The notes: generated from the sequence alone by a model not told the origin. DNA of 64,000 nt from Actinomadura latina NBRC 106108 (GCF_001552195.1 NZ_BCQS01000012.1:186001-250000); one strand, 5' to 3'. Positions 48,427-57,761 are shown, counted from the first letter of the stretch. A program made the numbers and translations.

Positions 48427-51400
48427 TCGAAGATGTCCGCCTGCCCGGTCACCGGTTCCGGCTCGGGCAGGTCGGCGCGGGTGCGTTCGCGGCCGTCCCA
48501 GCGCCACGGCGTCACCAGGACGGCGTCGATGCCGTCGCGGCGGGACAGCTGGCAGATCGACAGGCCCGGCACCTGCGGGTAGCAGCCCCATTCGCGTTCG
48601 CTCGTCATGACGACGTCCATGTCGAAGGTGGCGAGGAGGCCGAGGCATTTGGCGCGCGAGTCGTCGTCCACGCCGGCGAACGCCTCGTCCAGCGCGACGA
48701 GGCGCGGGGCGTGGGGATTGCCGGCCGACTTGTAGTGCGCGGACGCGGCGGCGAAGAGCGGGACCGAAGCGGCGAGCACGCGTTCGCCGCCGGACGCCGG
48801 GCCGGTCGCGGGGCGCCACTGGCCGTCCTGGAGCCGCTGGATCGCGAACGCGTGCCAGGACCGGTAGTCGAGCGCCCGGGTGAGCTGCTCCGTCCACCCG
48901 GACGCCGGGTTGTCGGCGTGCTCGCGCGCGATCTGCTCCTGCAGGAACCGGCCCACGGCGGCGCGGTCGTCGACCGACCAGGCGTCGACGGTCTGCCGCA
49001 GCTTCTCCCGGACGCGGCCGAGGCCCTCGGGGGCGTCCTTCGCGGGCTTCCAGACGAGCCGCAGCCGCATCCCCGTGGACGTCGGGCGGGACGTCAGCTC
49101 GGCGTTCATCTCCCGCACCTCGTCCTCGGCGGCGGCGATGAGCTCCTGCAGGGTGCCGGCGACCTCGTTCAGCAGGTGGTTCTCCAGGATCTCCCGCTCC
49201 CGGGCCGACAGGAGGCGGGCGCGCTGCTCCGTCTCGGCGTCGAGGGCGTCCGCCAGGCTGGGGACGTCGCGGGTGCGGCCCTGGAAGACCACGTCCACGA
49301 CCATGACCCCGTCGCGGACGGTGAGGCCGACCGAGTGCCCGTGCCGCGACATCGCGTCCGACAGCAGCTTGTGCTCATCGGAGACCTTCTTCTGGACGCG
49401 TTCCCACGGGTTGTCGCCGTCGTCCACCGCGTCGAGTTCGGTGTTGACGGCGCGGGCGAGGAGCACGGCGGGGCTGGCCGCCCACTCCTCGGCCGGGTCG
49501 GGGACGTCGAGGCCGGGCACGGCGACGGACAGCAGGCCGGTGCCGGCGAACGCGCGGAAGCCGGCGACGGCCTGGTCGCGGGCCCCGGCCGCCTCGGTGA
49601 TCTGCGCGCGGAGCCCGTCGCGGGCCCCTTCGGCCTTGCCGCGCTCCTCCAGCGCCGACCGCTCCCGCCTGCGTGCCGTGAACTCGGCGCCGTCCCGGTC
49701 GGAGAGCGCCCGCTTGACCTCCTCCAGCCGCCGGAACAGCTCGTCGACGGCGGCGCCCGCCGTCTCGACCAGCGCCCGGTGCGCCTCGGCGGCGGCGTCG
49801 GCCTGCTCGCGCGCCTGCGCCGCCCGTTCCGCCGCCTCGTCCAGCCGGTCCCGGACGAGCGCGAGTTCCCCGGCGGCCTCGCGCGCCGCCTCCCGCGCCG
49901 ACAGCAGGGCCTGCGCGGCCGGCCACAGCTCGGCCAGCGCCAGCCGGTAGCCGCCGATCGCCTCGCGCACCCGCGCGAGTTCCGGTCCGCCGTCCGGGAG
50001 GCCGACGTCCGAGGCGAACTCCGCGGCCTGCTCCGCCGCCGCCGAGACCTCGCCGCGGCGGCGTGTCACGACCTCCTGCGCGCGCGTGTGCTCCCCGTCC
50101 AGCTCCCGCCGCCTGCGGTGCTCCCCGGCGAGCCGGACCTGCGCCTCGCGCAGCGCGGTGTCGCGCGGGACGGCCCGGTGCTCGGCGGTCAGCGTCTGCC
50201 GCCTCGCCGCCAGCTCGTCCAGTTCCGCGCCCAATGCCGCGATCCGGGACCGGGTTTCGGCGAGGTCGCCGCGGAGCCGGGCGAGGCGGGCACGGCGGGC
50301 GGCCTCGCGGGCGCCGTCGCCGATGAAGTCGGCGGTGTCCTTGCGCCAGGAGCCGCCGAGGACGCCGTTCGCCCACCGGCCGTCCACCGCGACCCAGGTC
50401 CGCGCGCCCGGGCCGAGGCCCAGCCCGGCGAGGACGGCGTGCACCGCGTCATCGGTCAGAGCGGCGGCCCCAGGGTCGGCGCGGTCGATGGCGGGACGCA
50501 GCACCAGCGCGCACGACGGCCCCTGGACGGCTCCGCCGGTCAGCAGGAACGTGTCGTCCTCGCCGAGCAGCGCGCCGTCCGGCGTCACCCACGCGTCCAG
50601 GATGCCGGCCGCCTCCAGCGCGGCCTCCAGCCCGGCCCGGTGGTCGGCGGGCACCGTGCCGGCGAAGTCGACGACCTTCCACAGCGGCGCGCCCGGCCGG
50701 CCCTCGCGGGAGGCGGTGCGCGTATACGGGACGGGCGGGACGTCATGCCCGCCCGACTCCAGCCGTCCGATCTCCTCCAGCAGCGACGTCTCGGCCCCGT
50801 GCTCGGCCCGCAGCCGGGACTCGGCGTCCGCGACCCGGCCGCCGAGCGCGGCCGTGGCCTCGCGGGCGGCGTCGTCCACGGCGGTCGCCGCCGGGTTCCG
50901 CCCGTCGGCGGTCTCGGCCCATTCCGCCAGCTTCGCCAGGACCGCGTCCGGGTCGTCCACCCGGATCTCGGCCAGCCCCGCCAGGTAGCCGACGTACTCC
51001 TCCAGCAGGCTCTCCGCGCCGGTGCGAGTCTCGGCTTCGGCCGCCGTGATCCGCTCGGACGCGGCCTGCAGCTCGCCGACCAGCCGCTCCGCCTCGGCTG
51101 TGGCGGTCTCCAGCCGGGTCCGCGCGGTCCCGACCGCCGCCATCAGCCGGTCGAGTTCGGTGAGGGCGCGAGAACGGTCGTCGGCCAGGACACCGGTGGT
51201 GCGGCGCGCCGCCGCGGGATCGGTCTCCCAAGTGTTCATCGCCCCGGCGTGGGCGGTCCCGCATCCGGCGACCGCCGCGAGCGCCGCCGAACGGTCCCGG
51301 ACGGTCCCGAAGGACGCCTCGGCCTCGTCCGCGCGCGACCGCGTCGTCTCGGCCCTGGACTGCTTGCGCGCCGCCTCACCGGACAGGCCGTCCCGGTCGC

Positions 51401-52487
51401 GTTCGAGCCGTGTCGCGTACGCGTCGCGGCGCTGCGCCTCCGCGCCCATCTGCTCGATGCGCTCGGCGTCGCGCATCTCCGGGCTCGCTTCGAGGGCCTG
51501 CCGGCGGGCATCCAGCCGGGTCTTCGCCGCCGCCAGCTCGTCCAGCAGCCGTGCCGCCTCGGCCAGCTCGGTCTCGGCCGCCGCGAACCGCGTCTCCGCC
51601 TCGGCGAGGTCCCGGTTGAGGTGCTCGTACCTGCTCTGCGTGAGGCGTGGCCCGGCGGCCTTCCGCTTCGCCGCGATCCGGGCGTACCGGGTGTAGTGCC
51701 CGAGGAAGCCGGTGGCGGCCCTGTGCGCCTCCTCCAGGGCCCGCAGCGCGTCCCGCTCCTCGTCCAGGCCGCGGAACGCCTCCGCCACCGTGGTGATCAG
51801 CGCGGGGCTGAGCGGCGGCAGCGCCTCGGTCAGCGCTCGCGACAGCAGCCGCTCGTCCGGCTTCTTCGACAGCTGCGGCTGCCGCAACTGGATCAGCAGG
51901 TTGACCAGCGCCTCGTACCGGTGCTCGCCGAGCCCGAACAAGGCCTCGTCCACGGCCCGCCGGTAGTCGGTGGCCCGGTCGTACACCGTGCCGTGGCCGT
52001 CCACCGCCTCGCGCAGCTTCTCCCGCGTCAGCGACACGCCGCCGGCGGAGACGAGCGACAGGTCGACGCCGACGCGGCGGGTGGTGACGAAGAACCAGTG
52101 CCGGACGATGCCGCGGTCCTTCACCGCCTTCAGCCCGCAGCCCAGCGTCCGGTATTCCGCCGTCCCGTCCGGGTGGAGGCGGCCGAACTCCAGCCACGTG
52201 TAGCCGAGCCGCTCCGGATGCGGGTGCTTCCCGCCCAGCAGGAGGTTCCACTCCATGCGCTTCTGCCGGTCGCCGTCCGGCTCGACCCGGTGCGGGGACA
52301 GCTCGCCGTCCAGCAGGAACGGCAGCGTCAGCGCCAGCACCTTCGACTTCCCGGTGCCGTTGTTGCCGCGCAGCAGCAGCCGCCCGTCATGGAACCGGAA
52401 CTCCTCGACGTCGTAGTAGAACATGTCGACGAGCCCGGCGCGCAGCGGCTTCCAGCGCTCGGACGTCGGAACGGGCGTCCCGTTCAC
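48423..52487 (-). CDS. jetC: Wadjet JetC-like SMC ATPase (TIGR02680, MukB/SbcC type)
   Basis: This 1354-aa SMC-like ATPase has Walker A GNNGTGKSK at residues 41-49 and the ABC signature SGGERVLAAS. Walker B, 'RLVALDEAFAGVDDD', lies near the C-terminus. Between them are two long coiled coils rich in Ala/Arg/Glu (about 270-550 and 760-1000), interrupted by a globular hinge-like segment (about 590-740, 'TVPADHRAGLEAALEAAGIL'). Size and family match the JetC motor that recognises and extrudes small circular DNA. The GTG start at 52487 overlaps the jetB stop, so all four genes are translationally coupled. Confidence 0.93.
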   Translation of the reverse strand: MNGTPVPTSERWKPLRAGLVDMFYYDVEEFRFHDGRLLLRGNNGTGKSKVLALTLPFLLDGELSPHRVEPDGDRQKRMEWNLLLGGKHPHPERLGYTWLEFGRLHPDGTAEYRTLGCGLKAVKDRGIVRHWFFVTTRRVGVDLSLVSAGGVSLTREKLREAVDGHGTVYDRATDYRRAVDEALFGLGEHRYEALVNLLIQLRQPQLSKKPDERLLSRALTEALPPLSPALITTVAEAFRGLDEERDALRALEEAHRAATGFLGHYTRYARIAAKRKAAGPRLTQSRYEHLNRDLAEAETRFAAAETELAEAARLLDELAAAKTRLDARRQALEASPEMRDAERIEQMGAEAQRRDAYATRLERDRDGLSGEAARKQSRAETTRSRADEAEASFGTVRDRSAALAAVAGCGTAHAGAMNTWETDPAAARRTTGVLADDRSRALTELDRLMAAVGTARTRLETATAEAERLVGELQAASERITAAEAETRTGAESLLEEYVGYLAGLAEIRVDDPDAVLAKLAEWAETADGRNPAATAVDDAAREATAALGGRVADAESRLRAEHGAETSLLEEIGRLESGGHDVPPVPYTRTASREGRPGAPLWKVVDFAGTVPADHRAGLEAALEAAGILDAWVTPDGALLGEDDTFLLTGGAVQGPSCALVLRPAIDRADPGAAALTDDAVHAVLAGLGLGPGARTWVAVDGRWANGVLGGSWRKDTADFIGDGAREAARRARLARLRGDLAETRSRIAALGAELDELAARRQTLTAEHRAVPRDTALREAQVRLAGEHRRRRELDGEHTRAQEVVTRRRGEVSAAAEQAAEFASDVGLPDGGPELARVREAIGGYRLALAELWPAAQALLSAREAAREAAGELALVRDRLDEAAERAAQAREQADAAAEAHRALVETAGAAVDELFRRLEEVKRALSDRDGAEFTARRRERSALEERGKAEGARDGLRAQITEAAGARDQAVAGFRAFAGTGLLSVAVPGLDVPDPAEEWAASPAVLLARAVNTELDAVDDGDNPWERVQKKVSDEHKLLSDAMSRHGHSVGLTVRDGVMVVDVVFQGRTRDVPSLADALDAETEQRARLLSAREREILENHLLNEVAGTLQELIAAAEDEVREMNAELTSRPTSTGMRLRLVWKPAKDAPEGLGRVREKLRQTVDAWSVDDRAAVGRFLQEQIAREHADNPASGWTEQLTRALDYRSWHAFAIQRLQDGQWRPATGPASGGERVLAASVPLFAAASAHYKSAGNPHAPRLVALDEAFAGVDDDSRAKCLGLLATFDMDVVMTSEREWGCYPQVPGLSICQLSRRDGIDAVLVTPWRWDGRERTRADLPEPEPVTGQADIFE

Positions 52488-53650
52488 CGCACGGCCCCCT
52501 TCGTGTCGCGGACGGTCGGTTCCTCCACGGCGTAACGCGCGATCGCCGGACGCGCCCGGACCCGGCCGTCCGGCAGCACCTCCACCAGCCGCAGCGCGGC
52601 CAGCTTCCCGAGCGCGATGTCCAGCAGTTCGTCCTCGGCGCCCGGCTCGGTCACGCCCTTGCGCCAGAACGACCTGTGCCGTGCCGCCGCGTCCCGGACG
52701 AACGCGGCAAGCTCGTCCCGCCCGGCCGCATCGCGTGTCGCCAGGTACTCGGCGACCAGCAGCGTCACGTGGCCGTCCGTGCGCTGCTCCGGCATCCGCA
52801 CATCGGTGAGTTCGTCGTCCGGATCGACCATCGCGACGCCCTCCGCCCGCAGTTCGGGCACCAGCCCCGTCGCCTCCTCGATCCGGCGGGTGATCGCCGC
52901 GCGCTGCGACACGAGGTAGCCGCGTTCGGCGTCGTCCAGGTCGCCGTAGTAGACCACCGGGTCCTCCAGCAGCCGCCGGGTCAGCCCGCGCCGCAGCGCC
53001 CGGTTCCGCAGGTCGTCGGTATCGGGGACGGGCTCGTCGGTCAGCTCCGCGAGCCGCTCCTCGAACCCGGCCGCGGCGACCGTGGACGGCCCCCGCACAC
53101 CGGTGAGCAGCGATGCCAGCACCACCCGGCGCACGTCGTACAGGACGTCCCCGGTCGCCGACAGGTACGACTCCTCGTCCCCGGACACGCGCCGCAGCAC
53201 GCCCCAGCCGAGCAGCAGCCGCACCACCGCGACCAGATCGGACCGCTCCGCCCGGCTGTCCAGCGTGAACGGGAACGCCAGATCGGGCTCGGCGGCGGCG
53301 TTCAGCACTTCTTCCGCGAGCCGCCCGAGCGTCGTCTGCGCGTCGGCGCGCTCCAGCACCGCCAGCGCCAGGCACAGCACGACGTAGCGGCGGCGGCCGA
53401 ACGGCTCACCGGCCTTGCCGCGCGCCGGATGCGTGCCGTCGTCCAGCGTCGGCGCCGTCTTGAACAGCCGCGCGGTCTCGGCGTCCACCTGGAGCCGCCA
53501 GCCCGTCTCCCGGCTCAGCCAGTCCCGCAGCTCGGACTGGTACCGGCGCACGAGGACGAGGGCCTCCGGCTCGGACTCGACCGTCAGCAGCGGGCGCTTC
53601 AGCAGCGCCCGCAGAGCCGCCCGCCGCCGGGCGAGGTCGTCGTCGCTCAC
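52484..53650 (-). CDS. jetB: Wadjet JetB-like subunit (TIGR02678/DUF2398, MukE-like)
   Basis: This 388-aa protein, mostly helical with winged-helix-like parts, contains 'RRYQSELRDWLSRETGWRL', 'RRYVVLCLALAVLERADAQT' and 'DPVVYYGDLDDAERGYLVSQ', typical of DUF2398. In the complex JetB is the MukE-like kite subunit linking JetA and JetC. The GTG at 53650 overlaps the jetA stop by 4 bp. The C-terminal 'AARHRSFWRKGVTEPGAE' segment is also family-like. The reading frame shows no truncation or frameshift. Confidence 0.92.
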   Translation of the reverse strand: MSDDDLARRRAALRALLKRPLLTVESEPEALVLVRRYQSELRDWLSRETGWRLQVDAETARLFKTAPTLDDGTHPARGKAGEPFGRRRYVVLCLALAVLERADAQTTLGRLAEEVLNAAAEPDLAFPFTLDSRAERSDLVAVVRLLLGWGVLRRVSGDEESYLSATGDVLYDVRRVVLASLLTGVRGPSTVAAAGFEERLAELTDEPVPDTDDLRNRALRRGLTRRLLEDPVVYYGDLDDAERGYLVSQRAAITRRIEEATGLVPELRAEGVAMVDPDDELTDVRMPEQRTDGHVTLLVAEYLATRDAAGRDELAAFVRDAAARHRSFWRKGVTEPGAEDELLDIALGKLAALRLVEVLPDGRVRARPAIARYAVEEPTVRDTKGAVR

Positions 53651-55194
53651 GTCGCGTCCCCGCTCAGGTCGGTGATCTCGATGACGTGCTCCGGCCCGGT
53701 GAGCACGCCGTCCTCGGTCGCGATCCGCACCTCACCGCCGTCGGGTACCAGCGACAGCCGCACCTCCATCGACCCGTCCCCGGTCAGTGCCTTCACCTCC
53801 GTGTCACCCGGCAGCCGCGCGGCCAGCGCGTCCCCGAGCAGCGCCAGGAACAGCCGGAACGCCCGCGGGTCCAGCACGTCCAGCTCCGACAGGAGGACGG
53901 GGCCGCCGGTGTGCAGCCGGGCCCGCGCCGCCGCCGTCTCCGCCGCCTCCCGGTCGGCGCGCTCGCGCAGCAGGCGGCGCATCTCCGACCGGTCCTGGAC
54001 GCGGTTCGGCTTGCCGCGCCGCTCGTAGGAGCCGGTGCGGCGCAGCTGCGGCGAGATCCGCACGGGCGGCGCCTCCGCCCACGGCAGCCCGTGCGGCGCG
54101 CCCTCCTCCCACGCCGCGACGGTCGCGGCGGTGACGGTGAGGTGCCGCGCGGACGTCAGCCCGAACGCCGCCCGCCACAGCCGGTGCCTCGCCTCCTCGT
54201 CCGGCGCCGCCGCGAACCAGCGGGCGAGCGTGCGGAAGTCGGCGGACCGGTCCGAGCGGCCCGACCGGCGCTCGTTCAGCAGCCCGACCGTGTCGACCAG
54301 CTGCTTGATCGCGGTCACCGCGGACTGCCGCAGCAGCCGGGCCTGCGACGGGCGGGCGGCGCCGCCGGAGACGAACCAGTCCCGCAGTCCCCGCCACCGG
54401 TTGCGCCACGACTCCAGCGCGGCGGCCTCGGCCCGGCCGAACGCCTCGGCGGCGTCCGCGCCCTCCGGCACCGCGTCGGACGCCTCCCGCCGCGCCGCCA
54501 CCGTCAGCAGCCGCTCGTGCCCGCGCGCCTCCACCTCGTCCAGCAGCGCCGCGATCCGCGCGCCCGAGTTGGCGAGGTCGGCGATGAACCGGTTGATGTA
54601 GTCGATGAGACGTTCCTTGTAGGCGATGAATCCCGCGACGTCGCCGTCGGAGAAGTCGATCGCCCGGCGCAGCGACGCCATGAACGCCTGCGCGTTGTCG
54701 GCCAGCGAGGAGAACCGCTCGGCCAGCGTCAGCAGCAGCAGATGGACCTTGGCCGGGTCCGGGCCGGCCTCGTCCGCCAAGGCCGCCAGGGCGGCGAGCT
54801 GGTCGGCGATGTCGGCCAGCGCCACCGACTGCAGGACGCCGCGCTGCCCGATCGCCTCCTCGTAGAACGCGATGGCCTGCTCGGCGGCGTGCCCGGCCGC
54901 GGTCAACTGGAACAGGAACCGCTTGCGGTGGAAGTCCTCGACGGTCGTGACCCGGCCGGTGTCGGCGTCGGCCCGCAGGTTTCCCCACTCGACGAGCTTG
55001 TCCAGCGCCTGCGCGAGCTGCTCGTCGCTGTCGCGGCGCAGCTCGGCGGCCACGTCCTCGGGTCGCAGGTGGACGATGAACCGCTCCTTGGCCCGCGCGA
55101 ACGACAGCAGCACGTCCCGGTAGAGGGACGCGTTCGGCACGCTCAGGTGGGCGAAGGGCTGTGGTCCGTCCGGCCCCGAGTCCAGATCAGTCAC
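53647..55194 (-). CDS. jetA: Wadjet JetA-like kleisin subunit (TIGR02677/DUF2397, MukF-like)
   Basis: This 515-aa protein of the DUF2397 kleisin-like family has an N-terminal winged-helix region ('LVEWGNLRADADTGRVTTVE'), a helical middle ('SFARAKERFIVHLRPEDVAA' and 'FIAYKERLIDYINRFIADL') and a C-terminal winged helix ('LTAATVAAWEEG' region onward). JetA bridges the two JetC heads. The GTG at 55194 is chosen because the conserved protein begins there; codons upstream to 55425 overlap the divergent NYN gene promoter. A weak -10-like CACAAT lies 6 nt before the GTG, suggesting a leaderless transcript. It is the first gene of the operon. Confidence 0.9.
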   Translation of the reverse strand: MTDLDSGPDGPQPFAHLSVPNASLYRDVLLSFARAKERFIVHLRPEDVAAELRRDSDEQLAQALDKLVEWGNLRADADTGRVTTVEDFHRKRFLFQLTAAGHAAEQAIAFYEEAIGQRGVLQSVALADIADQLAALAALADEAGPDPAKVHLLLLTLAERFSSLADNAQAFMASLRRAIDFSDGDVAGFIAYKERLIDYINRFIADLANSGARIAALLDEVEARGHERLLTVAARREASDAVPEGADAAEAFGRAEAAALESWRNRWRGLRDWFVSGGAARPSQARLLRQSAVTAIKQLVDTVGLLNERRSGRSDRSADFRTLARWFAAAPDEEARHRLWRAAFGLTSARHLTVTAATVAAWEEGAPHGLPWAEAPPVRISPQLRRTGSYERRGKPNRVQDRSEMRRLLRERADREAAETAAARARLHTGGPVLLSELDVLDPRAFRLFLALLGDALAARLPGDTEVKALTGDGSMEVRLSLVPDGGEVRIATEDGVLTGPEHVIEITDLSGDAT

Positions 55195-55309
55195 CGCCCC
55201 ATTGTGCCGTCTGGGCGCGGCTGCGCGTGCCGACTCCCGCGTCCCGTCCGGGTCCGGTCGAGTGCGGTGGCCACGAACGCCGGCCGTGTCGCCCCCGGGC
55301 TCGGGCAAG

Positions 55310-55315
55310 TAGCTT
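55310..55315 (+). promoter_or_regulatory. -10 element of probable leaderless promoter (NYN gene)
   Basis: TAGCTT is followed by GGGGCC and the ATG at 55322, a 6-nt spacer. TAGCTTGGGG closely resembles the TAGCCTGGGG before the ArsR and LysR genes. It lies in the short divergent region opposite jetA. Confidence 0.55.
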
Positions 55316-55321
55316 GGGGCC

Positions 55322-56101
55322 ATGGTCAGCGAGAACGCCGACAGGCTGGCAGTGCTCATCGACGCCGACAATGCCCAGGCATCCATCGTCGAAGGACTGC
55401 TGGCCGAGGTCGCCAAGTACGGCACCGCTCACGTCAAGCGCGCCTACGGCGACTGGACCGGCACGAGCCTGCGGAGCTGGAAGGAGCACCTGCTCGCCCA
55501 GTCGATCCAGCCGATCCAGCAGTTCGCCTACACCACCGGCAAGAACGCCACGGACGCCGCGATGGTCATCGACGCGATGGACCTGCTGTACTCCGACCGC
55601 TTCGACGGATTCTGCATCGTCTCCAGCGACAGCGACTTCACGCGCCTCGCCGCGCGGATCCGCGAGTCCGGCCTGACCGTCTACGGGTTCGGTGAGCGCA
55701 AGACCCCCAAGCCGTTCGTGGCGGCATGCGACAAGTTCATCTACATCGAGAACCTCGCCTACGACCAGGTCTCGAGCACGCCCGCCGCCGCGACGCTCAA
55801 GCCGGCGCCCCAGACATCGGCCGCGAAGCTCAAGCAGGACGCCGCGCTCGTCAACCTTCTCCGCAACGCCGTGGAGGCGGCTTCCGACGAGGACGGGTGG
55901 GCCGCCCTGGCGTCCGTCGGCCACATCATCACCAAGCAGCGCCCCGAGTTCGACTCCCGCAACTACGGCTACGCCAAGCTCAACGAGCTGATCGCCGCAA
56001 CGACGCTGTTCGAGCAGGACCGCCGCAGCCCCGGCGACGGAAAAGCCAGAATCATCTACGTCCGCGACAAACGCCACCAGGACAAGAAACCCGGCTCATA
56101 G
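55322..56101 (+). CDS. NYN/PIN-like RNase with C-terminal OST-HTH/LOTUS-like domain
   Basis: In this 259-aa protein, residues 8-150 form a NYN (LabA/DUF88, PIN-like) nuclease with the full acidic set: Asp14/Asp16 in 'VLIDADN', Asp78/Asp84 in 'NATDAAMVIDAMDLLY' and Asp103/Asp105 in 'IVSSDSDF'. Residues about 175-250 fit an OST-HTH/LOTUS RNA-binding winged helix ('LLRNAVEAASDEDGWAALAS', 'YGYAKLNELIAATTLFEQD'). Such proteins are predicted Mg-dependent RNases. It is divergent from jetA, about 130 bp apart, so it could belong to the defence island. Its 3' end overlaps the convergent glycosidase gene by 50 bp. Confidence 0.88.
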   Translation: MVSENADRLAVLIDADNAQASIVEGLLAEVAKYGTAHVKRAYGDWTGTSLRSWKEHLLAQSIQPIQQFAYTTGKNATDAAMVIDAMDLLYSDRFDGFCIVSSDSDFTRLAARIRESGLTVYGFGERKTPKPFVAACDKFIYIENLAYDQVSSTPAAATLKPAPQTSAAKLKQDAALVNLLRNAVEAASDEDGWAALASVGHIITKQRPEFDSRNYGYAKLNELIAATTLFEQDRRSPGDGKARIIYVRDKRHQDKKPGS

Positions 56102-57428
56102 CGCCCGCGCAGAATACGCCGATGCCGTTGGCGACGGCGCGTTCTCCGCCACCCGACGGGACGTTGCGGACGGTCACCGACGCCGCGCCGGGCAACCGCG
56201 TGACCAGGGTCGACGAGCCGCCGCCGTCCAGGTTCACGGCGTCGTCGAGCCCGGCCTCGTCCAGGAGGGACGCCAGTTCGGCGAGGGTCAGGCCGCCGCT
56301 TCGCTCCGACCGGCCGTCCACCACGACCAGGTACAGGTGCCGCCCGTCGCGGCTGACACCGGCGGCGGTGCGCGGCGCCGGGCCTCGCGGGCTCAGGCCG
56401 TCCAGCGGCTCGCCGTCCCGCAGGATCGGGAACCCGCCGACGGCGAACCGGAAACGGATCGGCCCGGTGAAGCGGTAGGAGACCCGCACCCGATCGCCGG
56501 GCCGAAGCCGGCGCAGCGCGTCCGCCCCCTTCTCCCGCCCGACCAGCACGGTCGTGCCTTCCGGGATGGCGCCCGCGCCCACCACATCGGACACGCCCGC
56601 CACCGCACCCTGCCGGACGGTCACCTCGGCGGTGTTCGTGCTGCACGGAGCGCCGCGCGCCTCGTCCGTCCCGCACACCGCCCGCCGCCGCGAAACCGCG
56701 CCCCACCGCGAATCGAACACACCGACGCTCCCGACCTGGAGCGCGTACTGGTTGAGCCCGCGCAGTGCAATGGACGTCTTCCCGGACCGGACGACCCCCG
56801 TCAGCCGCAGCCGCGCCACATGTCCGCGCCGGTCGCCTGCGACCCCGATGACACTCTCCCCGGAAGCACCCACCGGCAATGCCGGCCCGAACCGCTGCCC
56901 GTCCGGCACCGCGCCCTTCAGCGGACGTCCGTCCACGACCTCGGCCCCGGACGACGACCCGGTAGCGGCCACCCCGGGGTGCGTCTCGCTGACGTTGAAG
57001 AAGTCGCCGTTCACCCCGGCGACCGCGCGCTGCCCGTCCGCCATGTCGGAGACCGTCCGCCGTGCGGCGACCACCGGCGGACGCAGCAGGCCCACAGAGA
57101 CCTTCGGATTGCGCAGGTCGGCGTCCAGCAGATCGCCCAGCACCCGGCCACCGCCCCCGGACGTCTCGAACGTCCGAAACCGCACCCCAGGCGCGATCCG
57201 CTCGGACGAGGTGAACCGTACGTCCCCGACCTCGGCCGACGCCGGTAAGGCCCGCGCATCCGGCCGCTCCCCGGAACCAGCCCCGTCCACCCCGGGCGGC
57301 GGCGCCTCGTCCGCCCAAGCCGGCGCACCGCCGACTCCGGCCACCAGGACGGCGACCACCAACCCCGCGCCCCACACCCCGACCACCCGCCACGCCCCTC
57401 CCCGCAGAACCGAACCCATGTTGATCAT
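56052..57428 (-). CDS. Secreted phosphodiester glycosidase (NAGPA/DUF2233 type)
   Basis: This 458-aa exported protein has a basic N-terminus, a hydrophobic stretch ('VGVWGAGLVVAVLVAGVGG') and a probable cleavage after AWA (residues about 36-38). The NAGPA core is present: 'AVAGVNGDFFNVSETHPGVA', 'RFAVGGFPIL' and the conserved 'DAVNLDGGGSSTLV' loop. The human relative uncovers mannose-6-phosphate by removing GlcNAc; bacterial members are thought to act on cell-wall or extracellular phosphodiester glycosides. ATG 57428 or 57419 could be the start; neither has a strong Shine-Dalgarno. The C-terminus ends 50 bp inside the NYN gene. Confidence 0.83.
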   Translation of the reverse strand: MINMGSVLRGGAWRVVGVWGAGLVVAVLVAGVGGAPAWADEAPPPGVDGAGSGERPDARALPASAEVGDVRFTSSERIAPGVRFRTFETSGGGGRVLGDLLDADLRNPKVSVGLLRPPVVAARRTVSDMADGQRAVAGVNGDFFNVSETHPGVAATGSSSGAEVVDGRPLKGAVPDGQRFGPALPVGASGESVIGVAGDRRGHVARLRLTGVVRSGKTSIALRGLNQYALQVGSVGVFDSRWGAVSRRRAVCGTDEARGAPCSTNTAEVTVRQGAVAGVSDVVGAGAIPEGTTVLVGREKGADALRRLRPGDRVRVSYRFTGPIRFRFAVGGFPILRDGEPLDGLSPRGPAPRTAAGVSRDGRHLYLVVVDGRSERSGGLTLAELASLLDEAGLDDAVNLDGGGSSTLVTRLPGAASVTVRNVPSGGGERAVANGIGVFCAGAMSRVSCPGGVCRGRR

Positions 57429-57761
57429 GGCTCGCGGAGGGTGAAGCGATGCCAGCCCACCCCCAACAGCGGGCGACGGTTCCGTAAACACGTGGATCAG
57501 TGGGTGTTCCGGACATGCCAGCCGCCCTGCCAGGAGGCGAGGCCGTTTCAAAGGGAAATCACGGGGCTGCGCCAGTAAGGGGTCGAGCCGGCTCAGCGCG
57601 ACCGCAGCTCACCGTGGCGAATCAGGCGTCGGGGCTCGGAACTGACGGACGTACCCTTCCGTCTCCATGGGAGAGCACGGGATGACCGACCCAGTGCAGG
57701 CACAGTGGGGCTGGGCCGCGGCCACGGATTCGGGCGAGCCAGCGGCGCTGCTCCAGAGCGC
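57429..57761. other. Intergenic region with one possible 32-codon frame
   Basis: This 333-bp region separates the glycosidase start from the end of the HTH antitoxin-like gene. A plus-strand frame at 57667-57765 encodes 32 aa (MGEHGMTDPVQAQWGWAAAT...) with coding-like codons, but I recognise no family and it overlaps the next gene's stop. It may be a remnant. Nothing else is visible. Confidence 0.35.

Noticed and set aside
48711..52535. A plus-strand open frame of about 1270 codons across jetC
   Set aside because: Shadow of the SMC gene, which has Walker A, signature and Walker B on the minus strand.
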